Assembly: GCF_031846305.1 (NCBI RefSeq)
Contig: NZ_JAVRHY010000006.1
Span: 62,001-126,000 of the forward strand
Direction: 5' to 3'
DNA: 64,000 nucleotides
DNA from: Spectribacter acetivorans
GTDB taxonomy: Bacteria > Pseudomonadota > Gammaproteobacteria > Nevskiales > Salinisphaeraceae
Below are positions 16,648 to 25,240 of this stretch, in pieces. Under the pieces are notes generated by a model. It searched no databases and was not told the origin of the DNA. It worked only from the letters and a program-made list of their open reading frames with translations. Positions within the stretch are counted from its first letter, which is position 1, and every line of letters starts with the position of its first letter. Both the position numbers and the translations under genes were made by a program.

Positions 16648-18714
16648 ATGGGCCAGCAGACCAGTACCTCACGCAAGGCCAGCGCTGCACCAACGCTGGG
16701 CCGCCTCAAGAGCTTCGGCCTTGAGGCGACCTGGCAGGCGGCCTTTCTTCTTCCGAGGTCATGGCAGGATCTCTCTGCCCCGATTTCCGATTTCTCAGCG
16801 CTCGTCGCCCACCCGGAAGCCGCGGCGAATGCCAGCAACGGCTTGCTGCTTCGCGGTGAGCTCGATGGCACCCCGGAAGTGCGATTTCGCACGCCACCCA
16901 TGCTGCTCGGCCACATCCGCGACGCCAACGGCCTCGCCCTGGGTTTCAGCGAGTTCGGCGATACCCGGGAGCTGCAGCAGGCGCTGCAGGCCCACGCCGC
17001 TGATCTCATCCTCCATGTTCAGGCCAAGCTGATCGACGACGAGCGTCTGTGGTTGTCCAACCCCACGCTGATCCCACGCGAGTGGGTCGGCCACATGCGC
17101 CCGGTCTATCCGGGTCTACATCGTGTCATCAAGCCCGATACCGTGCGAGAACGGGTCCTGGCCTTGCTTGATGACGCCATCCCGGAGGCGGCCAGCTGGC
17201 TTCTTGATCACCTGCTGGCACCTCAGTCCAAACTCGACGGGCAAACCACGGCATCGGATCTGGATTGTCGTATTGCCGATATGGCCGTCATTCCCCGGAT
17301 CATCTACCGCCTGGGCTTTGACCAGAACCCGCCCGACTTCCCCGGGAATCTGGCCGCCCAGCATCGAGCACTTCATCGCCCCTTGTGCGAGCTCTTGCGC
17401 CAGGCTCATTTGCCCCGGTCCATGATCGGTGGCCGCCGCGCCCACCGCGCCCTGGATATGCTTGGAGCGCTGGGGACATACAAGCATGCCCTGGCCAACC
17501 GGCCGGCCGGGCATGCCCCCAACTGGCGCGCCAGTATCGATCTTGACCATCGGTTGCCGGGACTGCCCTTTCCTCTGACCGAAGAGCAGATGACGGCTTG
17601 CCGTGAAATCGCTTCCGACCTCTCCCGCGCCACGCCCATGCGGCGCATTCTTTCCGGCGATGTCGGTACCGGCAAAACGGCAGTGTATGGAATGGCCGCG
17701 GCCAGCGCGGTCGACGCGGGCGCCCGCGTGGCGATCCTGCTACCCAGCCAGACCCTGGCGGCCCAGGTTTATCAGGAGCTCACCACCTGGTGGCCAGACT
17801 TGATGTCCACCAGTGAACTCGTGATCGCCGGCGCCACCCCGCGCCCGCTCGCCGGATTGCAGCTGCTCGTGGGCACCACCTCGTTGCTGACCCAGCCGGC
17901 TGGGATGGTTGATTTCCTGATCGTGGACGAGCAGCACCGCTTCTCCCGTGAGCAACGAGAGGCCCTGGGTGGCCCGACGACCCATCTGCTCGAAGTCACT
18001 GCCACCTGTATTCCTCGCACCCAGGCCCTCATGCGATATGGCGTTATCCAGGTCTCGAAGCTCACTCAGTGTCATGTCGACAAGGACATCCGCACGACCC
18101 TGTATCACGCTGACGATCGCAAGGCGTTGTTTGACCGCGTGCGGGAAACCCTGGAGCGACACCGACAGGTGCTTGTCATCCATCCCACGCGTTCAGCCGA
18201 GACCAAGAAGGACGGGCTGCCCAGCGCCGAAGCGGCATTCCAGAAGTGGGAAGCCCTATTCCCGGGTCAGGTGCGGCTGGTCCACGGCCAGATGGATACC
18301 AATGCCCAGTCCCTGGATGACATGCGTCATGGCCGGGCGAATATCCTGGTCGCCACCACGGTGGTGGAGGTGGGCATCGACCTCCCGCTTCTCGAACGGG
18401 TCCTGGTCGTCCATGCCGAGCGCTTTGGCCTGACGGCCCTTCACCAGATTCGTGGTCGCGTTGCCCGCAAGGGCGGTGTGGGCTACTGCGACCTGTACTT
18501 GCCGCGTGAGGTCGGCGACAAGTCCATTGAACGCCTCCAGGTTCTCGAATCCATGTCTGGGGGCTTCGAGGTGGCTGAAGCCGATCTTGCCTTGCGCGGC
18601 TTCGGCGACCTGTCGTCCAACTCGGAACGTCAGACCGGCGCCGACGAGACCTTTCTGTTCGGCCGCGGCCTCGATGTGAAATGCCTGGATCAGGTAATCA
18701 GCGTCCTGGCCTAG
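16648..18714 (+). CDS. RecG-like superfamily 2 DNA helicase
   Basis: 688 residues. The C-terminal helicase half has Walker A GDVGTGKTAV (about 336-345), VDEQHRFSREQREAL (motif II, the DEQHR box typical of RecG/Mfd, about 426) and TTVVEVGIDLPLL...HQIRGRVARKGGVGYCDLYL (motifs V and VI). RecG remodels stalled forks and branched DNA. The N-terminal 300 residues do not show an obvious OB-fold wedge and look plasmid-specific, so this is RecG-like rather than a true orthologue. It ends 4 nt into the convergent PD-(D/E)XK gene. Its promoter implies leaderless translation. Confidence 0.88.
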   Translation: MGQQTSTSRKASAAPTLGRLKSFGLEATWQAAFLLPRSWQDLSAPISDFSALVAHPEAAANASNGLLLRGELDGTPEVRFRTPPMLLGHIRDANGLALGFSEFGDTRELQQALQAHAADLILHVQAKLIDDERLWLSNPTLIPREWVGHMRPVYPGLHRVIKPDTVRERVLALLDDAIPEAASWLLDHLLAPQSKLDGQTTASDLDCRIADMAVIPRIIYRLGFDQNPPDFPGNLAAQHRALHRPLCELLRQAHLPRSMIGGRRAHRALDMLGALGTYKHALANRPAGHAPNWRASIDLDHRLPGLPFPLTEEQMTACREIASDLSRATPMRRILSGDVGTGKTAVYGMAAASAVDAGARVAILLPSQTLAAQVYQELTTWWPDLMSTSELVIAGATPRPLAGLQLLVGTTSLLTQPAGMVDFLIVDEQHRFSREQREALGGPTTHLLEVTATCIPRTQALMRYGVIQVSKLTQCHVDKDIRTTLYHADDRKALFDRVRETLERHRQVLVIHPTRSAETKKDGLPSAEAAFQKWEALFPGQVRLVHGQMDTNAQSLDDMRHGRANILVATTVVEVGIDLPLLERVLVVHAERFGLTALHQIRGRVARKGGVGYCDLYLPREVGDKSIERLQVLESMSGGFEVAEADLALRGFGDLSSNSERQTGADETFLFGRGLDVKCLDQVISVLA

Positions 18715-19187
18715 AACTTCTTCCTCGCCTGCTTGAGTGACGGGATCAGCCGGATGAGCTCCGCATAGGTTCCTTCACAGTGCGAGATCGGCATGACGCC
18801 GTCCCGATACCCCACCTTGCCTTCAATCTTGTGCCGCCTGAACAGCCTGGCCATCATCCCCATATACAGGATCATCTGGAATCGAACGTACAGGCTGTGC
18901 TCGCGTGGCATCGGCCTATCTTTGTAGTCGCAAACGATGATGGTCTTTCCCTGTCGGAAGACGGCATCGGGTGAGCCGCAGAGCCCGTCACACCGGTAAA
19001 TCTTGCCTTGTCGTTTTCCCAGATCACAGGAGAGCAGCTTGCTGTTGGCTGCCACCTCGAACATGCCGTGAACCGCCGGGTTTCGTCGTCCGTGAATCCA
19101 GGCGGCGGTCCCCGCTGCCATGGCGACCACCAGGACCAGGCCCCACGGGCTCAGTGCAATCTCTACCAGACTCGGCCACACGCTCAT
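18711..19187 (-). CDS. Membrane-anchored PD-(D/E)XK nuclease-like protein
   Basis: 158 residues. One N-terminal membrane helix (SPWGLVLVVAMAAGTAAWI) is followed by a short Cas4/RecB-like nuclease core: GSPDAVF supplies the first Asp, IIVCDYKDR supplies the D-x-K, and RFQMILYMGMMARLF matches the Q...Y helix of this nuclease class. The four cysteines of Cas4 are not all present. Its start overlaps the stop of the 77-residue membrane protein gene (ATGA), so the two are probably translated together at the inner membrane. Whether it is an active nuclease is inferred only from the motif spacing. Confidence 0.65.
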   Translation of the reverse strand: MSVWPSLVEIALSPWGLVLVVAMAAGTAAWIHGRRNPAVHGMFEVAANSKLLSCDLGKRQGKIYRCDGLCGSPDAVFRQGKTIIVCDYKDRPMPREHSLYVRFQMILYMGMMARLFRRHKIEGKVGYRDGVMPISHCEGTYAELIRLIPSLKQARKKF

Positions 19188-19417
19188 GACATTCCGCCTG
19201 CGATGGCCACACCTAGTAGCGCCATCAGTGTGATCAGCCCGATCGTCACGGCCCGCCGAAACGCTCTTCCAGAGCCGATACCGTCATGGGCCTTCGTCCC
19301 CCGCGCTGAGGCTCTCCGATTCATGGCCCGTCCCCGGTTGTCCTCGAACGCCTGGGGCTGGCTGGCGAAATACGCCAGATCGCTGACCTTCACGTCGTCC
19401 TTATGTTTTCTGCCCAC
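19184..19417 (-). CDS. Small membrane protein, coupled to the PD-(D/E)XK gene
   Basis: 77 residues from GTG 19417, with AGGAG 7 nt upstream. The first 50 residues are charged; a C-terminal helix (AVTIGLITLMALLGVAIAGG) would span the membrane. It overlaps the next gene by 4 nt. No family recognised. Confidence 0.65.
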   Translation of the reverse strand: MGRKHKDDVKVSDLAYFASQPQAFEDNRGRAMNRRASARGTKAHDGIGSGRAFRRAVTIGLITLMALLGVAIAGGMS

Positions 19418-19472
19418 TATCTTCTCCTGGCGGCCGACCGCCTTGGCGGTGTGCCTTCCTTTCTACAGGCAC

Positions 19473-20165
19473 CTAGAGCAAGGCCAGGTCTGGCCTTTCA
19501 GGTCGGGGTTGGACCCCAGCGTCCCGCAAGACATCAACAATCCCCTGTTTGAACTCGTTCGCGCCCCCATAGGCCGGGTGCCTGACGCAACCCCAGGTCT
19601 TGATCTTTCCCATACGCAGACATTTCTCCGCTTGTTTGCCTACCGCCACCACCGCAGCATTCGGGTATAGCCGGCACAGTCGCTTCACGAATCTCACCCC
19701 CTCTTCGATCTCCTCGCCTCTGGGGGTGCGGTTGCTTAACGGTTTGTCTGTATGGTGCGGGTGGAACGGAAATGCATTCCATAGCACAGTGTCCTGGGCA
19801 ACCCCCATCTCGTAGAGGGCGCCCCACACGATCGATGCACTCGGCTCACACCATGATCGCGCCCTGCTACTCAAGCGCTGCTGAGAGGCTGCCACTCTGG
19901 GTATCGCCCCCAGCTCCATGAGCTTTTCGGAACTGAACGCCACCCCGGTGATTCGCGCACCCTGATATCCGGGGGCTTCACCGAATAACAGCAGTCGCGC
20001 GCCTTCCGGGACTGAAAGGTGCTGAACAAGCCTGGCTCGTCTTGCGTCTGGCCCGTTCCCCCGGGCGTCATCGCGGTTGCGCCCGCGCCAGGGGTTGAAT
20101 ACATCCTTCGACCGCGGCCGCCACCGGCCCAATGCCTTCACGAATCCCTCGATGTCCTGGCTCAT
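19473..20165 (-). CDS. Uracil-DNA glycosylase superfamily protein
   Basis: 230 residues. LLFGEAPGYQGARITGVAFSS (motif A, about 59-79) and CVRHPAYGG (motif B, about 202-210) are the two active-site regions of family 4/5-like uracil-DNA glycosylases, with WNAFPFHPH between them. Such enzymes remove uracil from DNA to start base excision repair. The four Fe-S cysteines of family 4 are not evident, so a diverged subfamily is likely. It lies upstream of the 19.2-kb membrane pair with a 55-bp gap, in the same direction. Confidence 0.85.
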   Translation of the reverse strand: MSQDIEGFVKALGRWRPRSKDVFNPWRGRNRDDARGNGPDARRARLVQHLSVPEGARLLLFGEAPGYQGARITGVAFSSEKLMELGAIPRVAASQQRLSSRARSWCEPSASIVWGALYEMGVAQDTVLWNAFPFHPHHTDKPLSNRTPRGEEIEEGVRFVKRLCRLYPNAAVVAVGKQAEKCLRMGKIKTWGCVRHPAYGGANEFKQGIVDVLRDAGVQPRPERPDLALL

Positions 20166-20424
20166 CTCAGCCTTGTCGAATCTCGATCCTCACAAGAGAT
20201 AGTCCCGCACCGCCGGACATTCGCGAAATCCCCGCCAAAAAATCCCCCTTTTCCACCCCATACCCTGGACACGCCGTTCTAACTTGACGGCATGGGGACC
20301 AGCGCCTTGCTGCGGCCCCGCCCAACAAACCCCGAATTCTCGCCCATCCGGGCAGAACCGTGCTGGACGGTATCCAGTCGGCCTTGGGGTTCCCCCCCCA
20401 CGGCTCCCGAACAGGGGTTTTCAA

Positions 20425-20871
20425 ATGGAAGATGCGATTTACTCTCTTCTCGAGCGGGTATTGACCTATGGCGCGCTCGACCCTGATGCGGCCTCACGTC
20501 GCCGCCGGCGATCTGCCAAGGCGATGTGGTCATCGGCGAGGTCCGCCCTCGGCGACTTCAAGATCGTGGTCACCAAGACCTCGATCAAAATCGTCTGTGA
20601 AGACGACGGCTACGTGTCGGCCATCCGCATGGCGGACATCGAGCCTTTCACGGACAACTACCGGGCGGCCAAATTGATCTTGCACAAGATCATGTTTGGC
20701 CAGGTCGACTGGCTCGCTGGAGCCACCGACACCGACACGGTCCAGTGGGCCTGTCGCCCGAAGAATGCGCCGTGCGTGGCCTTCGTGTCCCTCGACGAGA
20801 GGGCGATGGCCGGTCGTAGCATCAACCTCGATGTGTCCGACTATCGGCCAATCTCTATCTCGCCGGCATGA
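20425..20871 (+). CDS. Hypothetical protein
   Basis: 148 residues from ATG 20425, preceded by CAGGGG about 8 nt upstream. A basic patch (RRRRRSAKAMW) lies near residue 30, and the rest is a compact alpha/beta sequence with no motif I can name. The same frame is open back to 20284, but that segment is proline-rich and unlike coding sequence. The stop overlaps the start of a 26-codon membrane peptide. Confidence 0.6.
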   Translation: MEDAIYSLLERVLTYGALDPDAASRRRRRSAKAMWSSARSALGDFKIVVTKTSIKIVCEDDGYVSAIRMADIEPFTDNYRAAKLILHKIMFGQVDWLAGATDTDTVQWACRPKNAPCVAFVSLDERAMAGRSINLDVSDYRPISISPA

Positions 20872-20948
20872 ACATTCATGCCCGCGTGACCGCCAAGGCA
20901 ATCGTCTTGGCATCCCTCGTCCTATACGTGGCTGTCGTCATCGCATAG
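20868..20948 (+). CDS. 26-residue single-helix membrane peptide
   Basis: ATG 20868 overlaps the preceding stop (ATGA). The peptide is MNIHARVTAKAIVL followed by ASLVLYVAVVIA and a stop, a single hydrophobic helix. Translational coupling with the upstream gene is the main support. It resembles small regulatory or toxic membrane peptides in form only. Confidence 0.4.
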   Translation: MNIHARVTAKAIVLASLVLYVAVVIA

Positions 20949-21023
20949 GGCCCCGGACCGCGCATCCGGGTTTTCAACCACGTCGACCCCGCGCAGGTCG
21001 GCCAGCCAGGTGGAGGTATAACC

Positions 21024-21209
21024 ATGGCGAAGAAGTCCCTGGTGGAGCGTATCGACGCCTGGCTGACGGTTGCGCTCAAGCTCATCGGCTTGATCGCGGC
21101 CCTCATCACGCTGGGCCAGCAGGTGAACACGGCCTTGACCGCCCGAGATGATGCATCTCAGGTGGCCGAGCAGACCGTGGACATCCGCGCCATCGATGGG
21201 GTCGATTGA
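21024..21209 (+). CDS. Small hypothetical membrane-associated protein
   Basis: 61 residues with GGAGG 8 nt before ATG 21024. A hydrophobic stretch (ALKLIGLIAALITLG) follows an amphipathic start, and the C-terminus is acidic. It is unrecognised and sits in a run of small plus-strand genes. Confidence 0.6.
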   Translation: MAKKSLVERIDAWLTVALKLIGLIAALITLGQQVNTALTARDDASQVAEQTVDIRAIDGVD

Positions 21210-21283
21210 CCACCACAACTGGAGTGCCCGCTTAGGCGGGCGCTCTTTTTCACGATTCAAGGGTCAACACGAACACGTTAATC

Positions 21284-21592
21284 ATGAGATGCCACGAGGC
21301 AACAACGCGAAATGCCTGCCATGCCGCCAAGCGCAAAGGCAGGCGCCTGCGCGCGCGCTGCGCCGAGGACGGCATCAATCTCACCCACGCCCTGAGTCTC
21401 GAGATCATTGCCCGCGCCTACGGCTACGCTCACTGGAACGATTTCGTTGACCGCAAGCCCAAGAGGGCCGGCAACGACATCGAAGCCCACGCCCGTCTTC
21501 GCCAATACCTGGAATATCGCTTTGGCGATGAGCGCTCCCGCCTCATGCTCGATGCGGTTGACGGCCTCCTCAATCCCCGGGCAACCGCGTAG
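21284..21592 (+). CDS. Hypothetical protein with a short AxxxGYxxWN-type motif
   Basis: 102 residues, strongly basic at the start (KRKGRRLRARCAEDG). The segment ALSLEIIARAYGYAHWNDF (about 36-54) recalls a short helical module found in several plasmid proteins, in which LExxARxxGxxxWN recurs. Function is unknown. The region before it is a plain intergenic gap of 74 bp. Confidence 0.55.
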   Translation: MRCHEATTRNACHAAKRKGRRLRARCAEDGINLTHALSLEIIARAYGYAHWNDFVDRKPKRAGNDIEAHARLRQYLEYRFGDERSRLMLDAVDGLLNPRATA

Positions 21593-21596
21593 TCGC

Positions 21597-21625
21597 TTGC
21601 ATTTTTGCAGATGACTGTCTCAATA
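21597..21625 (+). promoter_or_regulatory. TTGCAT-type promoter
   Basis: TTGCAT (21597-21602), 17 nt, TCAATA (21620-21625), 8 nt, ATG 21634. It belongs to the recurring promoter series with the -10 next to the start codon. Confidence 0.5.
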
Positions 21626-21633
21626 GGACGATC

Positions 21634-21999
21634 ATGAAATTCCCGAACCACAACCTGGGACCACGACTGCTGGCCATATTGGCTCTTGTGGCAGAGGCGG
21701 GTCATCTCGCCCTTGTCGCATCACAGGCACATGCCCTGGGCGCCATGCAGGCAGCCCTGTTGATGGGGGTGGGGCTCTCGGGCGCCGTACTAATCATTGT
21801 CAGCCTGGAGCTTCGCATGATCTGGCATCGCCTGACGCGCTCCGGTTTGGTCCTCGGTGCAATCTGGCTGGTCATGATGACCTTGGCGCAATCGGCCGCA
21901 GGGTCGTTGACCGACCTTGGCCTGATGCTTCCGATTTACTTGATTGCCGCGGCGGCACTGGCCGTATCGGTGACCCCGCTGACGCAATCGCACTCCTGA
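21634..21999 (+). CDS. Small integral membrane protein
   Basis: 121 residues with about four hydrophobic segments (LLAILALVAEAGHLALVA, AALLMGVGLSGAVLIIVSL, GLVLGAIWLVMMTLA, LPIYLIAAAALAVSV). No family recognised. No ribosome binding site lies before the ATG, but a TTGCAT promoter does. It converges on the Sel1 gene at 22004, leaving 4 bp between the stops. Confidence 0.7.
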   Translation: MKFPNHNLGPRLLAILALVAEAGHLALVASQAHALGAMQAALLMGVGLSGAVLIIVSLELRMIWHRLTRSGLVLGAIWLVMMTLAQSAAGSLTDLGLMLPIYLIAAAALAVSVTPLTQSHS

Positions 22000-22003
22000 T
22001 TGG

Positions 22004-23014
22004 CTACCCCTGATATGCCTTGGCAATCGAGATGGCTTGCTCGGACATCTGCTCGATCATTTCGCGAGCCATGGCCTGCCCTGATGCGAACTGTGCCTGA
22101 CTGAGCTGACCGACCATTTTTTCTCGCTCGGCCTTTGCGGCTTCTGCGCCAAACGCCTGAGCAATCGTGTACCAGGCATAGCTCATAATGGGTTCCAGGG
22201 TTGTGTTGAGCCCCAGACGATAGGCATCTCCCACCGCCATCATCGCATCCACGCTGCCGCCCTGGGCCGCCAGCAGCATGGTGTTGAAAGCTTGTCGCCC
22301 CGCATCCGGTACCTCATCGCGAAGGAAAACCCCCAGCTCGTAGGAAGCCTCGGCATCGCCGGCCCGGTGCAACGCACTCAGTCGGTCGAACTTGCGCCGT
22401 ACTTCTGGCGTCAGGCGTTGTCGGATCGTACTGCTGTCTCGACTGCGTTCCGTCCATTCTTGCGCAGCGACCCCGGCATCCTCCTCCATCTCATTCTGGG
22501 CTTCTGCCGGACCAACAAGTCCGCCAATGCCTCCGCTCATCTCGATGTCATCATCCGCTAGGATGTCCGGCTCGGTGACAGCCACACCCCCAACGCCACT
22601 CTCGTCATCGCGTTCCGCCGTTTCCAGGAACGACTCGCTTGGCGCCAGCAGGCGGCCGATTGGACGACCCTCATCCATGTTCTCCATCTGGCCGGCTGCG
22701 CCCTCGCCCATAGGGTCATCCATGACCGTTGGATCAACACCTCCCGGTTCTTGTTCGACAGCAAACAGGGTGTCCGGTAGCTCATCCTCACCTACGGGTT
22801 CGCCCTCACCCTCGTCACCGATGAGTGGCTCTTCCAACACCGTGCTCTCGGTCGTTTCCCCGAACCCCTCCTCCATCAGCGATTCCGGCATCAGCTCAGT
22901 GACATCATCATCGCCTGAGAACATCCACACCCCAATGCCCACCGCGGCCAGCCCCGCCATCGCGTAAGTCTTCAATTTGCTGTTGCCGCTGGCCTTGTCT
23001 TCGCTCTCGGTCAT
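22004..23014 (-). CDS. Membrane-anchored Sel1-like repeat protein, acidic linker
   Basis: 336 residues from ATG 23014, chosen because AAGGAAG lies 5 nt upstream. A single N-terminal membrane segment (TYAMAGLAAVGIGVWMF) is followed by a very acidic, low-complexity linker of about 160 residues. The C-terminal Sel1 repeats (DAEASYELGVFLRDE, AAQGGSVDAMMAVGDAYRLG, MSYAWYTIAQAFG) would face the periplasm. It starts 2 nt after the stop of the next Sel1 gene, so the two form an operon. The linker could act as a spacer across the periplasm; this is inference. Confidence 0.82.
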   Translation of the reverse strand: MTESEDKASGNSKLKTYAMAGLAAVGIGVWMFSGDDDVTELMPESLMEEGFGETTESTVLEEPLIGDEGEGEPVGEDELPDTLFAVEQEPGGVDPTVMDDPMGEGAAGQMENMDEGRPIGRLLAPSESFLETAERDDESGVGGVAVTEPDILADDDIEMSGGIGGLVGPAEAQNEMEEDAGVAAQEWTERSRDSSTIRQRLTPEVRRKFDRLSALHRAGDAEASYELGVFLRDEVPDAGRQAFNTMLLAAQGGSVDAMMAVGDAYRLGLNTTLEPIMSYAWYTIAQAFGAEAAKAEREKMVGQLSQAQFASGQAMAREMIEQMSEQAISIAKAYQG

Positions 23015-23016
23015 GA

Positions 23017-23589
23017 TCACTTCCTTTGCTGCGATTGCCTCGCGCGTTGCTGGATCTCCGTCACGATTTCCCCGGCCCGTGACTGGCCGTCTTTCATGTC
23101 TTCGTAGGACAGATCAGAGGTCAGATCTCTTCGAATCGCCGACGCGTTCTCGACTTTCATTGCCTCGGCCACAGTCAGCCAGGCATACCCTTCAACCGGG
23201 TCTTGCGCCGACCATCCGCCCCCCAGGTAGGTTTCACCCAGGGCCAACATCGCTGCGCCATAGCCTTGCAGCGCGGCCTTCTCAAATGCCCTGACCGCCC
23301 CGTCATAGTCCTGCCGGCTGTTGAGCAAATGCCGCCCGTGTCGCACGAGGTCTTCCGGGTCTTCCTGGTTGCCCAGCAGCGCGTTGCCCGCTCGCTGCAG
23401 GTCTTTCATACGGGAAATAGATCGTTGGCTGGCGGTAAGGTGGTCGCCCCCGGAAATCCCTTGCGCGGCGTCATAACCGATCGTGATCATGGTCAGTAGC
23501 AGAATCACCATGGCCATCGACACAAAAACGGCCGGCGATATCAATCGCCGCCGGTAGAACACGATGCCGCTGTCAGACTGCTTCAGCAC
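23017..23589 (-). CDS. Membrane-anchored Sel1-like repeat protein
   Basis: 190 residues. An N-terminal membrane helix (FVSMAMVILLLTMITIGY) is followed by Sel1 repeats (AVRAFEKAALQGYGAAMLALGETYLGGGW, EGYAWLTVAEAM). It is the first gene of a two-gene operon with the 22.0-kb protein. The two may form a complex at the inner membrane; the sequence does not show with what. Confidence 0.8.
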   Translation of the reverse strand: MLKQSDSGIVFYRRRLISPAVFVSMAMVILLLTMITIGYDAAQGISGGDHLTASQRSISRMKDLQRAGNALLGNQEDPEDLVRHGRHLLNSRQDYDGAVRAFEKAALQGYGAAMLALGETYLGGGWSAQDPVEGYAWLTVAEAMKVENASAIRRDLTSDLSYEDMKDGQSRAGEIVTEIQQRARQSQQRK

Positions 23590-23785
23590 GAGATCAATCT
23601 CCGTATCTGTGCCTAATTGTCTGCCTGCCCTGTTCGGGCGTGGCGGGGTTATGACCGCCTCAATCGCTTTGTTTTCGGGCGATCATGTCCAGGCTATTGA
23701 AAACGGGTCTCATAGCGCGTCATAAATGCCCCAGGTGACGGCTCACGCCTGTCATCATCGGCTGAGTGATAAGGATTTCCCCGAT

Positions 23786-24211
23786 ATGCCCCTGACCTTG
23801 AAAAAGAAACACCAGTTTGTCGCTCGATCGGATAACGTCCTGCGAAGCCTCGAGATTCTTGAGCAGATTGAGGATGATCCCGCAGCTCACCGCCTGGTCG
23901 AGCAGGTCCACGACCACCTCGAACGCGAAATCCAACGCTACCAAGACCTCTTCGTCCAGTCCGGATTGGAGCCACACCCCACCAAGGCCGGTGCACTGTA
24001 TATCCATACGATCAGCCGGCATGCCCAACTTGAGGCCTTGATCAAGGATTACTACGCTCAGACGAAGGGCGACGCCAATACCCGTAACCGCCTCCTGTAT
24101 CAGGCTCATCGCCAGATCAAACGGCTGGGCGGGCGCCTGCTCGACCTGCGAAATCGTGCCCTACGCGGTGCCAGCCCCAATCAGCCCCCAAGGGTTCGCT
24201 ATACTGCCTGA
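23786..24211 (+). CDS. Hypothetical helical protein
   Basis: 141 residues from ATG 23786, preceded by AAGGA 11 nt upstream. The frame is open from 23726, but that part lacks a ribosome binding site. It is predicted to be mostly helical and charged (EILEQIEDDPAAHRLVEQVHDHLEREIQRY). It is the first of three adjacent plus-strand genes (23.8-26.1 kb) that I do not recognise. Confidence 0.6.
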   Translation: MPLTLKKKHQFVARSDNVLRSLEILEQIEDDPAAHRLVEQVHDHLEREIQRYQDLFVQSGLEPHPTKAGALYIHTISRHAQLEALIKDYYAQTKGDANTRNRLLYQAHRQIKRLGGRLLDLRNRALRGASPNQPPRVRYTA

Positions 24212-24226
24212 CCCAGGCCCGCGCAC

Positions 24227-25240
24227 ATGAGATGCGCCATGATGATGCTCGACAGCATTAGCCAGGAAAATCGTGCACGCCAGATACTGGCTGGCCTCTA
24301 TGACCTCGCCTGTCACCACCACATCACCCGGGAACTCTCCGGCGAGGACATCCGCTGGCGATTTGCACTGCTCCGGTCGTTGGCCGATCCGGGTATCCCA
24401 TATATCCATCCGGGCATGTCCTCTCGTATGCAGCAGGATATCTCCGAGTCGACTTTCCGGCTTGCCGTACACCGATCTCAAGCACGACTTCATCTAACCG
24501 ATGAACAGGTCGCTAACTTGATAGAGGACTCTGTGGCTCTCGGGGAGGCACTCCGTCGAGACAACGTCATCGATGAGTGGCTTTACGACCATGCTGGCTA
24601 TGCCGTCGAAATGTTCTTGCGCCACGATCCCCGTGTGGATGGCCAGACGATTGTCACGGGCATGGTCCGCTATTATCTGGCACGCCTTTCGCAGTATCAG
24701 AAAGGCCATCAGTGGCAGGATCGGCAAGACCTTCCCCTGGATCAGTGGCTCATCGCCATCGCTTACGATATTGCCACCGCGGTCACCCTGTGTACCGGGC
24801 ATGCGGATTACGCCCTGCCCGACATGCTTGCTAAGGGAACCCCCAGAGATCGGGACTTTGCCTTGATGGCATTATTTTTCGCCGCAGGCCCTCATGTGAA
24901 GGAATACCTGGTCCGATCCAATGCCGATAGCATTGACGGCACCCGTGCGATGTACGCCATCCCCAATCAAATTCTTCTGCGGGTGGCCGATAATCGGGCC
25001 GTCGACTACGAGTCTCTGGCCTTGCGACTCGAAGAGATCACGCTATGGGCAAATCGTCAGGACGGCTTTTACGAGTGGAAGCACGCTTCCCAGAACGAGG
25101 CCGACCGCCTCTATCCGACCTTTACCCAGATTGGTCGTCATCAGACGATTTACACCAAATGGCTTGACCTCCTGCATCCGCCCCCTGACGTGATAGGACC
25201 GAAGCAATCCAATGTCCTCACTTTCCCCCGACATCGATGA
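24227..25240 (+). CDS. Hypothetical protein, member of an unrecognised gene trio
   Basis: 337 residues from ATG 24227; ATGs at 24239, 24242 and 24245 are also possible. The sequence is soluble, helical and rich in aromatic residues, with no P-loop, nuclease or membrane motif visible. A TATACT lies about 24 nt upstream. It overlaps the next gene by 29 nt. Size and style resemble the downstream protein, but no clear alignment between them could be seen. Confidence 0.65.
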   Translation: MRCAMMMLDSISQENRARQILAGLYDLACHHHITRELSGEDIRWRFALLRSLADPGIPYIHPGMSSRMQQDISESTFRLAVHRSQARLHLTDEQVANLIEDSVALGEALRRDNVIDEWLYDHAGYAVEMFLRHDPRVDGQTIVTGMVRYYLARLSQYQKGHQWQDRQDLPLDQWLIAIAYDIATAVTLCTGHADYALPDMLAKGTPRDRDFALMALFFAAGPHVKEYLVRSNADSIDGTRAMYAIPNQILLRVADNRAVDYESLALRLEEITLWANRQDGFYEWKHASQNEADRLYPTFTQIGRHQTIYTKWLDLLHPPPDVIGPKQSNVLTFPRHR

